From Durusdinium trenchii (taxonomy: Eukaryota > Sar > Dinophyceae > Suessiales > Symbiodiniaceae), in NCBI GenBank assembly GCA_963970005.1, contig CAXAMN010006557.1, positions 1-64,000 on the forward strand: a stretch of DNA of 64,000 nt, written 5' to 3'. The position numbers were made by a program, and so were the translations under genes. Positions 62,492-64,000 of the stretch are shown here, piece by piece (position 1 is the stretch's first letter; every line of letters starts with the position of its first letter). Below the pieces are notes generated by a model. The model did not search any database, was not told the origin of the DNA, and saw nothing but the letters and a program-made list of their open reading frames with translations.

Positions 62492-62800
62492 TTGTTGATG
62501 ACGTCACATGACGTCAACCAGGTCCCTGGCAACAACAAACAGATAAGGATCTATGGAGAAGAAGCATCCTTCACGTCACAAGCAAAAGTCGTGTTGGAAG
62601 ACCAACAAAATTCTATGATATCCCGCCAAGGTTTGCCCATCAGGAGAATAACGGAGAATAGAAATCCTCCTGCATGTTGTCTGGACGAAATGGAGCGTGT
62701 TGACCACCGGAATAAGGCATTTTTGGTAGGAAAGCTTGTCCTGTATTTTGAGGTTTGGCATTTTGTAGAGAGGAAATCTGAGTGCACCCACAAAATATAA
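62492..62800 (+). CDS. 102-codon open frame, unknown protein
   Basis: Starts ATG or TTG near TGATGACGTCACATGACGTC. Reads QAKVVLEDQQNSMISRQGLP, then CCLDEMERVDHRNKAFLVGK and VLYFEVWHFVERKSEC to TAA. Balanced composition throughout. One of the better complete frames. Minus frames overlap. Confidence 0.52.
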   Translation: MLMTSHDVNQVPGNNKQIRIYGEEASFTSQAKVVLEDQQNSMISRQGLPIRRITENRNPPACCLDEMERVDHRNKAFLVGKLVLYFEVWHFVERKSECTHKI

Positions 62801-63480
62801 CAAAATGCTGATTTGCAGACTTGTGATTCTGTAGACACGTGTGGACATGCCTATTTAAGGTGGTGTTGAACGCACCGGAATGCATGGGTGATCCGGCAGG
62901 GGGGAAGATGGGGGAAGAATGGGAAAGAAGGGTGAAAGACGCGTTCACCTTTGCTTTGCCTCCTAAGTGAAAGATGGTGAACAAACGGATCGACTAGCAC
63001 GTAATCAATTACATTAATTGGATAGAATCAGTTTTAGAAGGAGCTGAGTTGAAATGACACACTCTACAAAGTGACACACTCTACAAAATGGTTGTGAATA
63101 TTTTTTGGCCAGCTTGAACTTTAGCTGACTTGCAAAAGCTTGCATCTGTACAGAATGTATCATGCACCGTTTCGCGGGCTTTTTAGATCATTTTCTGACC
63201 AGATCTCTATCCATACCCCTTTACAACCTGCCCATTTTGTAGAGTGCGTCCCTGGCCCCAAGTGACTTGTGCTGTTTGCATCCTTGTGATTCTGTAGGCA
63301 CCTTGAGGTCAACCTTTCAAGTTATAATTACAAAATGCTTGGTGTAGCCTATCCCGGGTAACTCACAGGGGGATGAATAGAAATGGTATGAGATGGACCA
63401 CTTACCAGCACCACCCAAAGAGTAGTTTATAGACCCCCCCCTTGAAGATGTATGTTCCATGAAATAACCACCCGAAATGG
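62801..63480. other. no gene seen
   Basis: AT-rich, intron-like. CACTCTACAAA(G/A)TG is repeated near 63060-63090. No protein-like frame. Confidence 0.4.
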
Positions 63481-63687
63481 GTGGTGCTGGTATATAAAGT
63501 TGCTCTAAAGTGGATACCAGATGTGAAAGTGCTTCACTGGGAAGCCTGGTCTTTTGAGGTCCTACATAGGCGCGCAGAAAGAAAGAAAGTCATCCCAGTC
63601 GAGTTCCAAAAAAAAGACAGTCCCACTGAAAGTCCCACACAAACTCACACGAGATTCCTCAATGGATCACGACTTTTTCCCCACTGA
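63481..63687 (+). CDS. 68-codon open frame, basic
   Basis: ATG or GTG start: VALKWIPDVKVLHWEAWSFE, then HRRAERKKVIPVEFQKK. Stop TGA. Splice borders are unclear. Confidence 0.4.
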   Translation: MVLVYKVALKWIPDVKVLHWEAWSFEVLHRRAERKKVIPVEFQKKDSPTESPTQTHTRFLNGSRLFPH

Positions 63688-63738
63688 CTTGCTTTGTTAC
63701 ATGTGGGTCGCGAATTCTGCCGGTGACTTCTGAAGGCT

Positions 63739-63924
63739 TTGAGCTGGGCGCGTGAAGTGGCACAAAACACCGGCTCCTCCCATGCTTCAAGCTGTGAAGA
63801 TGCACCCCCTTGGCCCTGGAGGCAGGAGTGCTACCCAGCGGGGCCAGCTGCGGCCGGGGGTGGTCTTGACCAGCTCTTAACATGTGGTTCTTGCTTGGTG
63901 ACCGGTGCAGGGATGGCCGGATGA
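63739..63924 (+). CDS. coding island near the right edge, frame unresolved
   Basis: Two plus frames are protein-like (WAREVAQNTGSSHASSCEDA and VKWHKTPAPPMLQAVKMHPL). A 98-codon minus frame also covers it. Confidence 0.38.
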   Translation: MSWAREVAQNTGSSHASSCEDAPPWPWRQECYPAGPAAAGGGLDQLLTCGSCLVTGAGMAG

Positions 63925-64000
63925 GGTAGGACTTAGGGATGTTTGGGACAATCACTAGTCACTTACAGTAGGTCAGAAGCCTAGTGCTGTATAGAATGAC

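Noticed and set aside
1..64000. Dinoflagellate spliced-leader relics marking retrogenes
   Set aside because: I looked for the TTTTGGCTCAAG core upstream of candidate starts and did not see it. A systematic search was not possible.

Overview
The window looks like nuclear DNA of a dinoflagellate, most probably a Symbiodiniaceae-type genome. The evidence is indirect. Coding signal comes as many short, GC-rich, exon-sized islands (about 25-110 codons). They often begin right after a pyrimidine-rich AG and end at GTGAGT, GTAAGT, GTACGT or GTGAGC-like donors. All well-supported islands lie on the plus strand, as in dinoflagellate one-way gene arrays. Short introns carry perfect hairpins, and simple repeats and foldback elements fill the space between. 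CCCH zinc-finger paralogs sit in tandem. There is no bacterial, organellar or viral gene organisation, and no rRNA, tRNA or CRISPR array was recognised. Two 10-N assembly gaps are present.

Layout. 0-8 kb: unknown exons, a flavoprotein-like exon with a frame break, a two-exon pair with matching phase, and a Cys-rich exon. 8-9 kb: a single-pass membrane protein with MORN repeats. 10-16 kb: unknown exons, including a short two-exon gene (12882-13479) with matching phase. 16.9-17.7 kb: CT microsatellite and a tandem array of hairpin-bearing repeats interrupted by a gap. 17.7-28.9 kb: dense plus-strand exons of unknown function, several Ala/Arg/Glu-rich and helical, with small inverted-repeat elements. 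29.5-29.8 kb: TATC microsatellite with the second gap. 30.8-38.3 kb: a tandem family of CCCH zinc-finger genes (complete fingers at 30.8, 36.4 and 37.0 kb). Two of them are followed by the same order of downstream exons, a PFRPPPGLE-type exon and an RNDxDSLS/PCTP-type exon. The first copy appears to have a roughly 4 kb interval filled with foldback elements and a 42-bp minisatellite. 38-64 kb: further short exons, among them a RING-like exon (54.0 kb), a possible dynein-stalk-like exon (45.6 kb), a two-exon gene end (47.6-48.2 kb) and several complete small open frames.

Limits. Apart from the CCCH fingers and MORN repeats, no product is recognised with confidence. Exon calls rest on open frame, amino-acid composition and splice-like borders, read by eye. 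In GC-rich islands two or three frames are often open, so individual frames can be wrong. Exons are listed separately because the joins between them are mostly unproven. Coordinates at splice borders are my best choice among nearby AG/GT pairs. RNA-seq, or protein alignment to Symbiodiniaceae proteomes, would settle nearly all of these.
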